Shown here: in pieces, positions 14,199-26,108 of the stretch | Position numbering within the stretch: the stretch's first letter is position 1 | Layout of the letters: the number at the start of each line of letters is the position of its first letter | DNA from: Lepisosteus oculatus | Lineage: Eukaryota > Chordata > Actinopteri > Semionotiformes > Lepisosteidae | Length of the DNA: 64,000 nt | Assembly: GCF_040954835.1 (NCBI RefSeq) | Contig: NC_090712.1 | Location: 1,621,284-1,685,283, forward strand | Direction of reading: 5' to 3' | Made by a program: the position numbers and the translations under genes | The notes under the pieces: model-generated | Databases searched by the model: none | What the model saw: only the letters and a program-made list of their open reading frames with translations | What the model was told of the DNA's origin: nothing

Positions 14199-15029
14199 GA
14201 AACGCTTTGCATCCCTCTGAGACGAAGCGCCACTCTCTCAACGGGGTGAATGAGCCCCCAGTTCACAGCTCCTTTGTCAAGTGGCCTCCAGCCCCTGGCC
14301 TTGGGAACTGACTGGCGGCAGTTTGCAAGTGTATGTGCTTGGCTGGGAGCCCGCGGCTCGCATTGTCCGCTCCAGGCAGGGGAGCTGATAGGGAATCCGG
14401 AGCGTGTCATCCCAGAGCACTAAGGTTTCCAAGCTGCGACATGACGGGCACCGTCTCAGACAATATCCAACACGAACATTCAAGGCCCTGCCTATTCTTC
14501 CGTGGAACACAGGAGCCAATTCCACATGCTGTTTTCCAGACCCCATTGCTGTGGCAACAAGGAGCACAGAATATGGATTTCAAAAGGCCTGAACTAAGGC
14601 AGCAGCTTAAAGTACTCTGTACAATTTTCTAAAGCCTTCTTAAGCTCTCAGAGAACAAGGACATACTGCTGAATCAGAAGGGCTGCGGAGGGCGGGGAGA
14701 GTCTCAGCCCTTTCCAATCTAATTTCTCTAAAGTTGTGTGTGATTGTATCGGGGAATGAGGAGCGAGGCTTGCTGAGTGACTACAGGAAGAAGGTCCAAT
14801 GTTTTCGCTAGTGGGTATGGACACAGTCACGGGACTGTTTCAGAAAGAAGTGACTCAATAAACCCACCGCAAACGTCCACTTGAGAGGAAACTCAGACCC
14901 TTTTCCCTTTTCCGCCCCAGAAACATTTGCCCAGCTCTTCCACCCCTGAGGAAAACTAGCACTCGTCATCACCCTTCAGCTCCACGCGGTGCTTCGGCTG
15001 TCCGCTGACATGCCAGCTTTAGTTAAATA

Positions 15030-15390
15030 CTCGACACAAGAGACGGATTTAAAGGCTTCACAGTTGCTAAAGATTATTCTGTGTGCTCTTTAGCGCTCTG
15101 AACTACATGCGCACACTTTCTTATCAAATCATTAGGTACAAGCCATGGCTGTTTTTGAATATCGAACAAAGGTAACTCTGTGCTACAGCTGTATGCCCTG
15201 AAGACAGTCTAATGGGCTAACAAGCTGCTCAGATATGGCTTTTAAGTTGTCCTCAGCCTGAGCACAGCATGAGCTGTGTTTTATGAAAGGTGCAGATTTC
15301 CTGTGGGGCCATTATCTCTTGATTAGGCCTGGTTAGCTCATTAATAAACATAATCAGGAATCACTGCCTTCAATGAACAATTCATAGGCA
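15030..15390. promoter_or_regulatory. Candidate conserved noncoding/enhancer-like block
   Basis: A repeat-free stretch with many TCF/SOX-like and homeodomain-like words: GAACAAAGG, TCTTGATTAGG, CATTAATAAACATAATC and GAACAATTCAT. There is no coding frame or splice pattern. Based on motif clustering alone it is a candidate long-range regulatory element; alignment to other fish would decide. Confidence 0.25.
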
Positions 15391-17189
15391 TCTTATCTTT
15401 TGTGGATATCTCTTCACCTCAAAGGATCACTTGGATACAAACTTGTTCTTAGTTGGAAAATGTGTTTGTCCAAGAAAGTTTGCTTCTACCCGGTTCTGAG
15501 TTACTGTATGAGGGGCGGCAGCAGGTTTCCAGGTGAAAAATGCACAGAAGGGATCAGAGGTCTGCTGAAGGAGGGTGAGAGAGACTGGGTCTCACAGTGA
15601 ATGTGGAGGTGAACGCTATCTGCTCACAAGCAGGGCAGGGTGCTTGAGTGGGACGGATACATAGAAAAATGAAGTTGATCCAAATTCAAGACGAGGGTTG
15701 AATCCTGATGCCAGTTTGGCGTCCATGAACGAACGCCAAATAATCTTCTCCCTCCAGTGTCCCTGTTGTTGGTGGAGGTGGTTGGGAGCGTGTGCAAGAG
15801 AAACTGCCCATTCCGCTAGCCTGGCTCCCGAAAGAGAGACCGAAACTCCAAGATTTCCAGGTGTCCAGAATGAAACCTTACAGGCTGTACAATGTGTTCT
15901 TACACGAATGTCAGGAAAAATTCAAAACAACTCGGCATCTCTCAGTACAAAAATACCTTTTTTCGAAACCATGAACTGTTTTTTCAGGAAGAACACAAAA
16001 CATTACACTTCGGTATTTAGGAATGTAGATTTTATACTGAAGATAACAGTTGCAATTTCCCATTAGGCTGAGCTCTTCCACCCAAACAAAGACACTTTCC
16101 ACACTCCAGAGCTGTATAGATGTGAATGAATAGTTATGCACATTAACACAGCATTGTTAATGCCAGCGAAAAAAGCACTTTCATCTCATTACGTCTCTGA
16201 TTATCAACTTGTTCCACCTGTCCTCCACACTGAGGTCCACCCTCCTGATTTTTAAAACAATAAAACGTGTTTATAAAATCAGAAGAAAACCGTTTGAAGA
16301 TACTGGTGCTAATTAAAGAGCAGCCCTGGGACTACACAGATGTTTGTTTGTGGGAAATATGGTGGGAAATGAGTAGATTACTGATTCAAATTCTTAGAGT
16401 GGGCGGCTGACTCTCAGAATTGCAGGACTACAATGTCATAAAGGCTACAGATGAAAAGATACAAATCCATAAGATATTTTAATGCGGTGTAAAAATGTTG
16501 ATAATTAACAATATTTGCTTCAATGTTTCTAATACATTTCCTACTCTGTAGAAGTCAGCAGATTTTTTCCTTGTCTTGAAAATTTCAGAGTTACAGGGGA
16601 AAACCCAAGCTTCACGGCTTATTTTACACACTCTGCCTGACTCAGTGCTTACTTCAGTTTGCTTGGGAGTAAAATTTTGTTTTGCTAAAAGTCTGAAAGC
16701 AGAAAGCCTCGAGAGAGAGGGAGTAGGCGTCCCAGAATACTGACAAGGGTAAGTTTGAGGAGTTTGTATTTACTGTTTCAGGAAATTTGCAACTTTTGAA
16801 AGTAACTTGTATCTGAATGACATTTTTTTTCCTGGCGTCATTTTTTCCGGCCGCTGGGCTCATGAATAAATCCTGAGAAAATGATTTGAGACTGGAGACG
16901 AAGTTGGGCAGGAAAAAGACGACACAGGATGAATTACCAGGCCCCCACCTATTTCCCAGCCCCTTGTTGCCACGGCAAATGTCACCGAGCGACCATGGGA
17001 TCAGTTCATGGCCCAGCAGGGAGACGCAATGTACCGTTATGTGTGACATGATATTCAACAATTCCCATCCGTAGCAACTACATAAGAATGCTGCTCAGCC
17101 TACCGTTCAACAAAAATGTATGAAATCGCATTAATAAAAACAAGATTTCGAAGTCTTTGTCGAACAGAGGTTCTTTAACAAAAACATAC

Positions 17190-17325
17190 CTTGATCAAAG
17201 GCTTCTCCACTTGCTGTAGATTTTGCAAGGGTGATGTTTTTGCAGTTAAGAGGTGGTGCATCCTTAAAAGAGTAGATTAATTCTGCCACATTGTTTCCCG
17301 AGCTGCTGGTCTTCAAATCCACAGA
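17190..17325 (-). other. Exon-like open segment with splice donor (unassigned)
   Basis: On the minus strand an open frame of about 45 codons, including the run ELIYSFKDAPPLNCKNITLA, ends at CAAG followed by GTATGT, a good splice donor (exon end at 17190). A pyrimidine-rich run and an AG lie upstream near 17332, but a TAA at 17326-17328 closes this frame, so the acceptor would have to lie after it or another frame be used. I recognise no family. It could be an exon of an undetected minus-strand gene, a non-coding exon, or chance. Confidence 0.18.
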
Positions 17326-19494
17326 TTATTACCTACAGTAACTCAAGCGTGAGAGAAAGAAAACGATTATGAAAAAGGCATCGTTAAGACAGAGTTCGGT
17401 ATTGCCTAAATTCAGATAAACACAAGTTGGCCAGACTTCAATGTCTGAAGCGCTGTGCAAGATGTTACATGTGTATTTATATACAAGACATATACTGACG
17501 AACAGCAATAAACGGTTTAAACATTTTGCGTAATTAAATGCATATTTGCAATTAAATGAATATTAAACATATTTAATATTTAATTTGCAATTAAATGCAA
17601 ATTTAATTGCTTCTGATAAATTTGGAATAAACTGGAATAAACCTTTCTATTAATTACAAATGAAAATGGAAAAATCTTGAATGACTTTTTCTGTATGCCC
17701 TTATTCTTACTTTTTATGGAGATTTGTGACACTGGTTTGTCTGTACCAACTGGAATTAAATCCTCTGTGTTTCAGTTTCAATGTCACTTATATTGTGTGA
17801 TGGTACACATCTCCTTTATAGAGGAAATGCTGTATGAGAGGTTTATTTAACAACAGAACCTGGAGAATATTATTACAATTTTCAAAACAGTAGAGACTGA
17901 CTCCTCCTAAATCAATCTAGTCACATTTCACTGGTTTCACAGTGTGCAAAATTCTAAACCAAATATACAATTTTCTTTGCGCTGTTCCATCAGTCTGATG
18001 GAAATGATGTATGTGAGTGTCCTGTTTTTAAGAACTGATAATGGTATCTTTTGGAATGCGCTAGCAGTCAGTGCTCACTGCTTTAATTTGTTTTGCAGCT
18101 TGTTGATGCTTTTTAAAAATAAATCGCTAATGGATAAAAGACCAATGCAAACCGCCAGGGAAATCAAAATCCCGCTGAGACAGAGACACGAAGTTTGTAA
18201 AAGTCTTAATAAGCTGAGGTCCCCAGAGTGTCTTCCTTTCGGAGAGCAGGCTGGGCTGTTCAGTGCACGATCACGGTATGAGTATGAGTCCTTAACTTGA
18301 GCACAGTCGCCTCTCTGGTCTGCTGATTCCCCTTGAACCTTGCAGTGTTATTAGTGAGAGCTGTTCCAGTCCCACACTCCAACCTGTACAGTATGGACTC
18401 CAGGAAACCAGTACTCCAATGAACACCTTCATTAATGTAGCTGAACTACGAAAGAGACCTTGGACAGTATAGCTGTGTAGTGTGACGGGGAAAGGTATAC
18501 ATTTAATATACAGTGATAAGATTGGGATGAATATTCTTTAACAAAATACCAATAAACATTGCAAAAGAGTGACAAAATTAACATTGTCTTCCCCTGTTAG
18601 TGCTGGCATGATCACTGCTGAGATTCTAAAAACAGCTCCCCTACTTTCTCTTGGCAAGCACAGCCTTGAAATGAAGCAGGGAGTGGATGTTATTGTGCCA
18701 TGTTGCCTAAGCAGGTCACTTAATTGCTAATTTACTAATCAGATAGACCCGGGGCCGTTACATGTGTTCCTTCATTCTAGGTATTTTCCTTCTGTTCTCT
18801 CAATTTTGGCTGTGTCCGCACTAATTAAAGCAAAGCATAACACATTTGCAAAGTGTAGCATCTGGTTCCGTAGACTGGCAGTCACACATCCACAGAACTC
18901 ACTCCAGCAACTGTAAAGGCCTGTTTGCCTTCTGCCGCTGAAAATCTGAGAAAAAAACAAAGGTTGCTTGCCCTCATTTGCAATAAATGTGAATTCTGAA
19001 ACCAGGGTATAATGCAAACAGGATCGCTGTTGTACATACCTGTGTATATCGCTCATCAGGAGAGCAGAGGGAGGAGGAGAGCTGAAAAGGTGGATTCTGC
19101 TGCTTGCATTATAATGTCAGGCTAATATCACTTCTCTCTTTGACAGCCTCATTAGGTTGGCTTCCAATAAGAACTTAAAGCAGATCTTAAGGTTGTTTTT
19201 TAAAAGTAATTGCTCAGTTAATTATGTGTCTCCCCTTTCAAACAGGCTGCCCAAAAATGTTTAAAAAAAGCTTCGTAAAGTGATTGTTTTGGCTACTTTA
19301 TCTATGCATCTGTGGCCTCTTTCTCCCTTCATTTCATTTCTGATTCAGTGGGTTTTATTCCTGTGTCCTAAAGAAGACATTTGACTAGGTTTTCAAGAAT
19401 TAGTTGGAACACATGGTTAGCTTCATGACTAATGGACTGATGGATTCCTTTTCTACACTTGCTTGAACCTTCTTTGATCAGAGAGACTCCTATG

Positions 19495-19815
19495 CTCAAA
19501 AGAATGTCCTAAATGGGCAGGGTAACACTCCTGAGTATCTTAACTTTCGAACAGAGAAGATTGGGAGGGGACCTGATTCCAGTTTTCAAAATTCTTAACA
19601 TCACTGACAAAGTCGACCTCCCGACCTTCTTCAGAAACAACAAACCAGGAGACTCAAGGGAAGCGCATTTAAAACTGAGAACGGGAGGTGCTTTTTTACA
19701 CAGTGGGGTTGAGGGAGTTTGGAACAAGCTGCCCAGACATTTCGTTGAAACCAGTACCCTGGCTTCTTTCAAGAATTCTCTGGCTGAGATCCTCGGATCA
19801 ATTAAAACAGTGTAA
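19495..19815 (+). mobile_element. CR1-like LINE fragment, reverse-transcriptase C-terminus
   Basis: An uninterrupted frame of about 100 codons from 19513 contains LTFEQRRLGGDLIPVFKI, then a spacer with FFRNN, HLKLRTGG, and GVWNKLPRHFVETSTLASFK. The order 'RRL-GDL..FKI ... VWN.LP..VVEA.SL..FK' is the conserved C-terminal end of CR1-type LINE reverse transcriptases. The catalytic part is missing, so this is a 5'-truncated, non-functional copy. Related pieces lie at 20.4, 21.2, 26.7 and 59.2 kb. Confidence 0.65.
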
Positions 19816-19884
19816 AAATGAACCAAGTTAGGTAACCCGACTCACCTCCCCTCAGATCTTTTTTAATGTTGGTAAAGGGAGTGA

Positions 19885-19965
19885 GGTGTATCCGGCAACT
19901 GGGACACGTAGTCATGGTTACTGCCATGCAGACATGTCCAACGTTACCAATTTTATTTGAACGAC
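19885..19965 (+). repeat. Unclassified dispersed repeat, copy A
   Basis: This segment shares 'ggcaa', 'gacacgta', 'ccatgcag', 'catgtccaac' and 'tttt' words in the same order and spacing with 58415-58485. The similarity ends abruptly on both sides. I cannot assign the family. Confidence 0.45.
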
Positions 19966-20339
19966 ACACAAAGCTGATTTGCTTGCAACATTCTGATGAT
20001 TCAGCACTGCAGTGTTCAATAACTGTGTAGTGAGCACTCCCCATCACAAAACTAGACATTTGAAAGCATACCTAAAAAACTAAGCATGCTTGACTTTGTA
20101 GTACAACCACTACTGAAAAAAAAATCTTCAAGATTTCTTTTTTGCTCTCCCTGGAATCAGGAGGTTACCGCAGGGATGGTGGTGGTAGGAGAAAAAAAAA
20201 ATTACATTGGAGAAAATCTTATGCCTCATTTTCTGTACAATATTGTGATCTTTTAATTATTAATTGTTTAAAACATATTTATGTGTACGTTGCAAGAAAC
20301 AATGCAGACATGGAAAGGGTTTTTATTTCACATTGAAAC

Positions 20340-20545
20340 ATAGACCTTTGAGGAAATGCATTTAAAACTGAGAACAGGAGGCACTTGTTGAAGAGTTGTA
20401 GGAGAATGGAACAAGATACCCAGCCTCATTGATGAAGCTGATACCCTGACTTTTGAATACAATCTTTGCATCAATTACTTAATGACAACAAAATAAGATA
20501 GAGGGACCGCCTTGTTAGTGAACCTTTTTATGTTCTTCTTATGTT
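20340..20545 (+). mobile_element. CR1-like LINE 3' fragment (decayed)
   Basis: The words 'gcatttaaaactgagaacaggaggcactt', then 'gtaggagaatggaacaagatacccagc' and 'gatgaagctgataccctgac', match position for position the CR1-like segments at 19670-19760 and 59115-59215. Frameshifts and substitutions have destroyed the coding capacity. It lies just downstream of the better preserved copy at 19.5 kb. Confidence 0.55.
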
Positions 20546-20636
20546 ACTGCTTTTAATTCACTGTTCCCCTTTCACATGTCTTTAGGTTGATAAAACTGTA
20601 AAAATCTGTTGTTTGTCATGTAAATGCTAATCAACT

Positions 20637-20705
20637 TACCTGTAAAGCGCTTTGAGTGGAGCATCCAGAAAAGCGTTATATAAGTGTAAGGAAATATTAT
20701 TATTA
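20637..20705 (+). mobile_element. 5S-derived SINE, 3' tail fragment
   Basis: Only the terminal part is present: 'cctgtaaagcgctttgagtg', 'gag', 'atccagaaaagcg', 'ttatataagtgtaag' and an ATT-rich tail. It is almost identical to the last 70 bases of the SINE copies at 37.5 and 42.7 kb. It is a strongly 5'-truncated insertion. Confidence 0.75.
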
Positions 20706-21139
20706 TTTATTCCCTTTAGAAACAACTCATGCTCATTATTTGCAACTGTTTGAACAAAGGAGTTTATTTTGTGCACAAAGCTATTCTCAGAAATTAGTCA
20801 TGTAAGACACATTCACACGTGATCTGTTTCACTTATCTGTGCATTTGAAATACATCATCTTTCCAATTAAAATGCCTTTTAAAATACAGATTAAGGGACA
20901 AGCGGGTTGGTGCTGTAAACTAAGCAGTTTATATTTATATTTTTACAGTACAAAATAAAAGTTGGCCAATTTGGCCCAAACTTGAAAAAGCTTATAAAAC
21001 AGATTGCATGTGCCTGAGATTCTGTGGTCTGTCAGGCTGCATTTAAGTTCTAAATCCATTGTGATGTTATTCAGCTGGCACCCTGCGAAGAAATGAGCCT
21101 TTATGTTTAAAGATGATCACTAGAACATCTCCCTGCCTT

Positions 21140-21255
21140 CTTTCGAGACTGGGATGGATGAGGTTCTTGGATCAATTAGTGTCTAAATACTAAGCAGGCC
21201 AGATGGGCTGAATGGGCTCCTCTCATTTGTAACCTTTATTCCTATATTCCTATAA
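21140..21255 (+). mobile_element. CR1-like LINE 3' end fragment
   Basis: Contains 'gagactgggatggatgagg', 'ttcttggatcaatta' and 'gggctgaatgggctcctctc', then 'atttgtaacctttattcct'. This is the last part of the CR1-like family (the same 'gat..gat.aatta..gggc.gaatggcctcctctc.tttgta' ending). A shorter piece of the same ending, 'ggccaaattggctcctctcg', sits at about 21390-21460. Confidence 0.5.
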
Positions 21256-21459
21256 TCACATATAAGCTTCCTAGAAAATCTGCATATCCACATCCAGAAC
21301 AATCTCGGCTCTCATGTCAGGAGGAGGACAGACACATTCATCACCAATAATACCACAGACTCAAAGGCAAACCGCAAGCAGCCATAGTGAACCAAAGGGA
21401 GTTTGATGGGCCAAATTGGCTCCTCTCGGTTGTAACAACCCTTGTGCTCTTAAAGATCA

Positions 21460-24050
21460 CCATATAGCCCTGGTGTTTGACCAATTATCTACCACCACTG
21501 TGGGACCTCCCATTAGTAGCGTACAGTAGATGTGGCATAGACTGGATTTGAACCAGAAACCTCCAGGTGATTGGCCTTACTCTGCAATCTGAGTACGCAC
21601 CTTTAGAACAACTAAGAAATATGATCATTGTTTCATTCAAACTCTGAGCTTTGTTAGGACGCCACATCAATAAACACCACTCACGTACTCTAACGGCATG
21701 GCCTATTGCAATGTAAGCTGGACAGCTTTCCAATTATTACCGTTATTCTGACTCTTAGTCAGCTGGGAAACAGGAACACTTCACAAATCTCTTATAAGTG
21801 ATTGAACTTTGATTCGTCTTCTTTGTTCCAGTGCATTGCATGTAGCTGTGGAAGATACTGTACTGAAATACAGTAAATATGCTCCTAATCTAAGGAATGT
21901 TAATGCTAATCTCCACATTTCGGGAATTTCTTATTAATGATTTATTATGAGGCAGATGGACAGGTACTGTAGATTGACAATGGTTTGATTTATTAAAGCA
22001 GTTGTTTTTGTATTAATATCAGAGAGACCGGGACACTCTTTGTAACTCAGAGCAGACCCATCAGGTTACTTCTGAAAGATGGTGGCCGTCTGGAACAGCA
22101 GAATGAAGTGGTAGCGGTAGAGCAGCTGGACAGTCACAGCACTGCAGAAACTAGAACCGCATCCAACTCACCAGGGACTCGAAACTCTGGTCCGACCCCG
22201 AGCTGGCCGTGTTCTGTTTCTTCGAGTGTACTCTGGGTTTTAATTAAAACCGAACCTTAACCTAAGTCCCTTTTAATTTGAGCAGTTTTGCTTGATATGC
22301 ATATGACGACGGAGAAGCTACTGTAATTGTAAAGAAGGAAGGGTGAGCAGCGATAGCTACAGATTATGGGGAGATACAGGGAGTTTTCGTGCTGTCATGT
22401 ACATTAACCACACATTACAGTAACAATAAACATTTTATCTGTGCCTTTAATTTGATAGCTGTAAAAGCAACATAAAGAAGCTGTTTGTCATTTATGGATT
22501 ACACAACTGGCCGCGTTCTGTAAAATCGGACGGTCAAATTAAGCAATTGGATTTTGTACACAGGGATAAATCTACTATACTCTGTTATTATTAGTTTCTG
22601 CTGGAATATAAGTCTTCCACCGGCAATTTGTAGGAAGAAAACACTCCACATACAGTATGTGGACCACCTTAGTTTGGAAGAACAAGCTTTTTTTTTTTTT
22701 CGTAAAAAGGGGTTACACCGCCACCATGTGGAAATATGGAATATCTGTAATGCAGCAGGGGATCGGAGATACTTGGGGTTCTGTGTAGTCGAAGACGTTA
22801 ATAAAAGTAGCAGTTCTTATTACTTCTCTGTGACGATCGTGATTATGTCAGAAGAAACAAACTGGGGAAAATAAAGGGGAAATGTGTGGTGACTTTAAGA
22901 CTTACATGGGGTTGGGTACGCTACCATCAAACATCGTGTTGTTTGGTCTCTACCGTTCGGCGTTTGCTTAGGTGCTGAGCCTGTCAGTACGCCTGGCAAA
23001 CATCACTTAAGAGCAAGAGACGGGTGTGGTTCGGTAATTTTTTCTTCCACAGTTTCTCAAAAAAGGGATATTATTTATACTGCACAATGCAAATGAAGCT
23101 CTTAATTAGCGGCGACCCCCTTACCAAGCGAGTGTCCTCTTGGTCGAGGACCATTAAGTACCACTTTTCATCAATTTCAGTGGAATTCCCCATTTCCACA
23201 TGACCTGCACTGCCTAAATAAATATTAAGACATAATAAGAATAACGTATTGCCATTGCTTCGTTTTTAAACTCTCCAAGTTTTTTTAAGGAGTGAGTTTG
23301 TTAAAAAATATGTAATTGAGTAATGCAGTGCCTGAGATTTTAAATCCAACGGTGTTAATCGCAACCTGCTGAACACTGTTGTCGTTGGTTGGTATTCATT
23401 TATAAACTAAGAGCATTAACGAGGAATTCTTCAAGGTAGAGTAGCACAGTAACAGCTCTCAAAGCAGCTTTAAAGAAAACTGAGAATCCCTGCCAGGCTG
23501 GCATCATTTTAAGGACGAATCCCATTCGTTTTAATTATTTAAAAAACGGAAACAGAAACTCAGTCCATACGGGAACATACAGGGTAAGTGCCTTTATTCT
23601 GTATGTCCCCCACAACGCACATACAAGCCCACACATTTCTGAAGTGCAACTATGAAACCGCAAATAACCCACCCGAGATCTCATGCGCAGCTTTGCAGAG
23701 TCCTGAATAATTCAGCGCCCAGCAAGGAGCGCGAACTGGAAAATGCAGGTGGGGGGTAACAGATTCCTGGCCAGCATGTTGTACAGCAGTCGTAAAGAAC
23801 ATGCAGTGGCGTCAGGCCAGCGTTAAAGGACTTGATCTGGTCATCATCTCTTCGTTTCCTCTCATTCCTACTCTTACCTGTTCCTCTAGCTGCAGGGCAC
23901 GTTCTGAGCAAGACAAGTCCTTTTCTGTTGGTTCTGCTTCGCTTTTCCATCTTGGTAACTACGTTTAGCCTTCAATAACACCATTCCTATCAATGACGTT
24001 CAACAAAACGTTCATTGCTTTCCAATACCAAGGAGGGTTCGCACGAAATA
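21460..24050. other. Gene-free unique region
   Basis: No recognised gene or repeat. A short minus-strand exon-like segment at 23125-23193 is listed separately, and CG dinucleotides are somewhat enriched at 22900-24050. The 106-codon plus-strand frame at 22554-22874 crosses a poly-T run and has no family resemblance. Confidence 0.4.
23125..23193 (-). other. Possible short first coding exon with donor (unassigned)
   Basis: On the minus strand an ATG in good context (GGAAATGG) opens 23 codons, MGNSTEIDEKWYLMVLDQED followed by TRL, ending exactly at a G followed by GTAAGG, a good splice donor. The frame is also open upstream to an AG preceded by T-rich sequence near 23216, so it might be an internal exon. 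The residue mix looks protein-like but I recognise no family, and such a short stretch can arise by chance. Confidence 0.18.
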
Positions 24051-24054
24051 AGTA

Positions 24055-24346
24055 GTTCAGGTGGGTAGCACCGTCAGCATGCGTAGTCCGCAAAGGAACA
24101 AGTAATGGGTTTATTCCACGCTGAAAAGAGAAGTGAGAAAACACAAAGTTTCGGCTGTGAAGCCTTCTTCAGGTGTTCAATTCAATTATTTTCTAGCCTC
24201 TTCATCCAATACAGGGTCACAGGGGAACAAGAACCTATCCCAACATGCCATGGGCACAACACACCTGAAGAAGGCTTCACAGCTGAAACGTATTTTCTCT
24301 CTTCTCTTTTCAGCAGGGAATAAACCTATTAGTTGTTCCTTTGCAA
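24055..24346. repeat. Foldback (MITE-like) element with nested insertion in the loop
   Basis: The left arm (about 24057-24175) runs 'caggtgggtag', 'cgtcagcatgcgtag', 'caaaggaacaagtaatgggt', 'ttattcca', 'ctgaaaagagaag', 'gaagccttcttcaggtgt'. The right arm (about 24260-24345) is its reverse complement: 'acacctgaagaaggcttcac', 'cttctcttttcagcagggaa', 'taaacctatta', 'gttcctttgc'. The loop holds an unrelated common fish motif with 'ccaatacagggtcacagggg' and 'cctatccca.catgc', apparently nested. No transposase is encoded. Other copies are at 38.2, 39.3 and 0.7 kb. Confidence 0.75.
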
Positions 24347-26058
24347 AATAAATATGTTCTAACTGTACATAGCAGTGCTTTAGCCTTGGCAGAGTAGGAG
24401 AAGCTGCTTGACTGCACAGCTTGGATAACAGGACCCTTCACACCTCTGTCCAAGGCGACAGCCAGGACGACACAGTAGCAGGAAGACTTCTACATATCTG
24501 TTTCTTGCCCAGAAAATAACAAAATCACATTTTTTTTTTACCATTTTCCAGGTCATAAAACCAATCAAAACGAAACAGTAAATTTTTCACTGTTGAACGA
24601 ATGTTCCTTGTCTGTCTTAATCTGAGAGACAGACAGTTAGACAATAGGTCAGGTTGGAACATTTCAGAAAAGTACATCTGGTGACAGTGTACAGTGTCTA
24701 CTGCTAAATAAGAACAGAAGAAAGTATTCTTTCACTTTTCTTTCAGTGCCCTTTCCTACACCTCACAGAGACTCTACAGTGTAACCTGTTCCAAACAGGA
24801 AGCAATAATCAGAAATTCATTCTAGAGTTTTGGAGTTCAAAAGCCTTTATTTGTATTTGTAAAGTGTTTTCTTGCACTGCAGACAGATGAGTGGGCAGCA
24901 GTTCACAAATGCAATGACAAAGGGGAATATGACTGCAAATTATTAATTCAGTTTTGGAAATAAACCAGTGCTCAACCTTACGGGCAGTCAAATACTGCAA
25001 TGTTTCATATTTTACACATCTAGCAAAGAATATGTATACGAGACTTAATAAGGTGAAAATCCTGGGTGTACTGCATTTTTATTGAATGTAATTCTGTTAC
25101 ATACAAAGGTTTACAAGTATGTAAAAATCAACATTGGTAACAGATTTTTATAATTTGTTTCAATACATTAAGGAGCATCTACTATGCAAAGAGAGGCCTA
25201 CCCTGATTCTGCAGAGCCACAGTCCAGCGGATCTTAAGATCATGCCTGAATTAGCAGTGTGTACACTTGGACCGGATGAATGCTGATTAATTTAGCCAGG
25301 TTATCATTACCATGGCCTGCCATGATGGTAGCAAGCTTTAAGGCTACAGTGTGTTGGTCGTCATTTCAATTTCAATTTCAATCTTAATTTCAAATTGAAA
25401 AAAGAAATCACCTGCTTCAGTGGAAAATGTTCCATTGTTTTATAAATGGATGATTTAAGAATGACTGTTGTACAAGAATTGCACAGAAGAGGGCTCTGCT
25501 GCAGCGATTGTTCATTACGGTTTGAGGGCAGCCCATTGAAATTTGCTAATAATTAAAAAATAAATATCAGTGTCGTATCCTTTCAACATAATCACCTAAA
25601 TATACACAAAAAAACACAACTGTGGAATATAACCGTGTTTGTGACCTGGAAAAAATACCCCAAGTGTGTCTTAACATTGGTTAGTTGTTTTTCAGCTGAA
25701 GTCAAACTAGGAACACCTGTATGTTTTATACAAGTATGTGTCATAGAAAATAGAAATGTCTTATCAACACTGGAGTGAAAAAAACATAGAAGATACTTGC
25801 CACTGGGTGAAGTGAAAAATGCATGAAAACGTGAAGGAATGTTATACTAAAAGTATACACTGCTCTAGTTAGACCTCACACATGATAATGTGTACAATTT
25901 TAATCTGCATAATACGGAAAAAAACAAAACATTTCCTGGTCTGAAAATCAGTTTAGAGAAGGGAAACCAGCTACTGCACACAGCTGAACAGAATGTACTA
26001 CACTGACAGAGTTCTTAATCTTTTTAGTCTTAAACTAAAGACTATGCGTGGTGCTGAT
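24346..26058. other. Gene-free AT-rich region
   Basis: No gene seen. A short (ATTTCA)n-like run, about four copies, occurs at 25362-25386. The rest is AT-rich unique sequence with short chance frames only. Confidence 0.5.

Positions 26059-26059
<1 letters not shown>

Positions 26060-26108
<49 letters not shown>

Larger units (their letters stand above)
12360..19460. other. Gene-free, mostly unique region
   Basis: No recognised gene. It contains a C16 run at 14183-14198, GC-rich sequence at 14000-14560 in which several frames stay open at once (a composition effect), a possible noncoding regulatory block near 15.2 kb and weak exon-like segments on the minus strand near 17.2 and 19.04 kb. An AT-rich imperfect palindrome built from 'gcaattaaatg'-like words lies at about 17530-17615. 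Confidence 0.45.

Noticed and set aside
14043..14632. Cluster of overlapping frames on both strands around the poly(C) tract
   Set aside because: Explained by local GC richness; proline/glycine-rich translations and no conserved motif.
16654..17061. 135-codon minus-strand open frame
   Set aside because: No family resemblance, no splice signals that fit, and composition like other chance frames nearby.
22554..22874. 106-codon plus-strand open frame
   Set aside because: Contains a poly-T-encoded phenylalanine run and no recognisable domain; likely chance.
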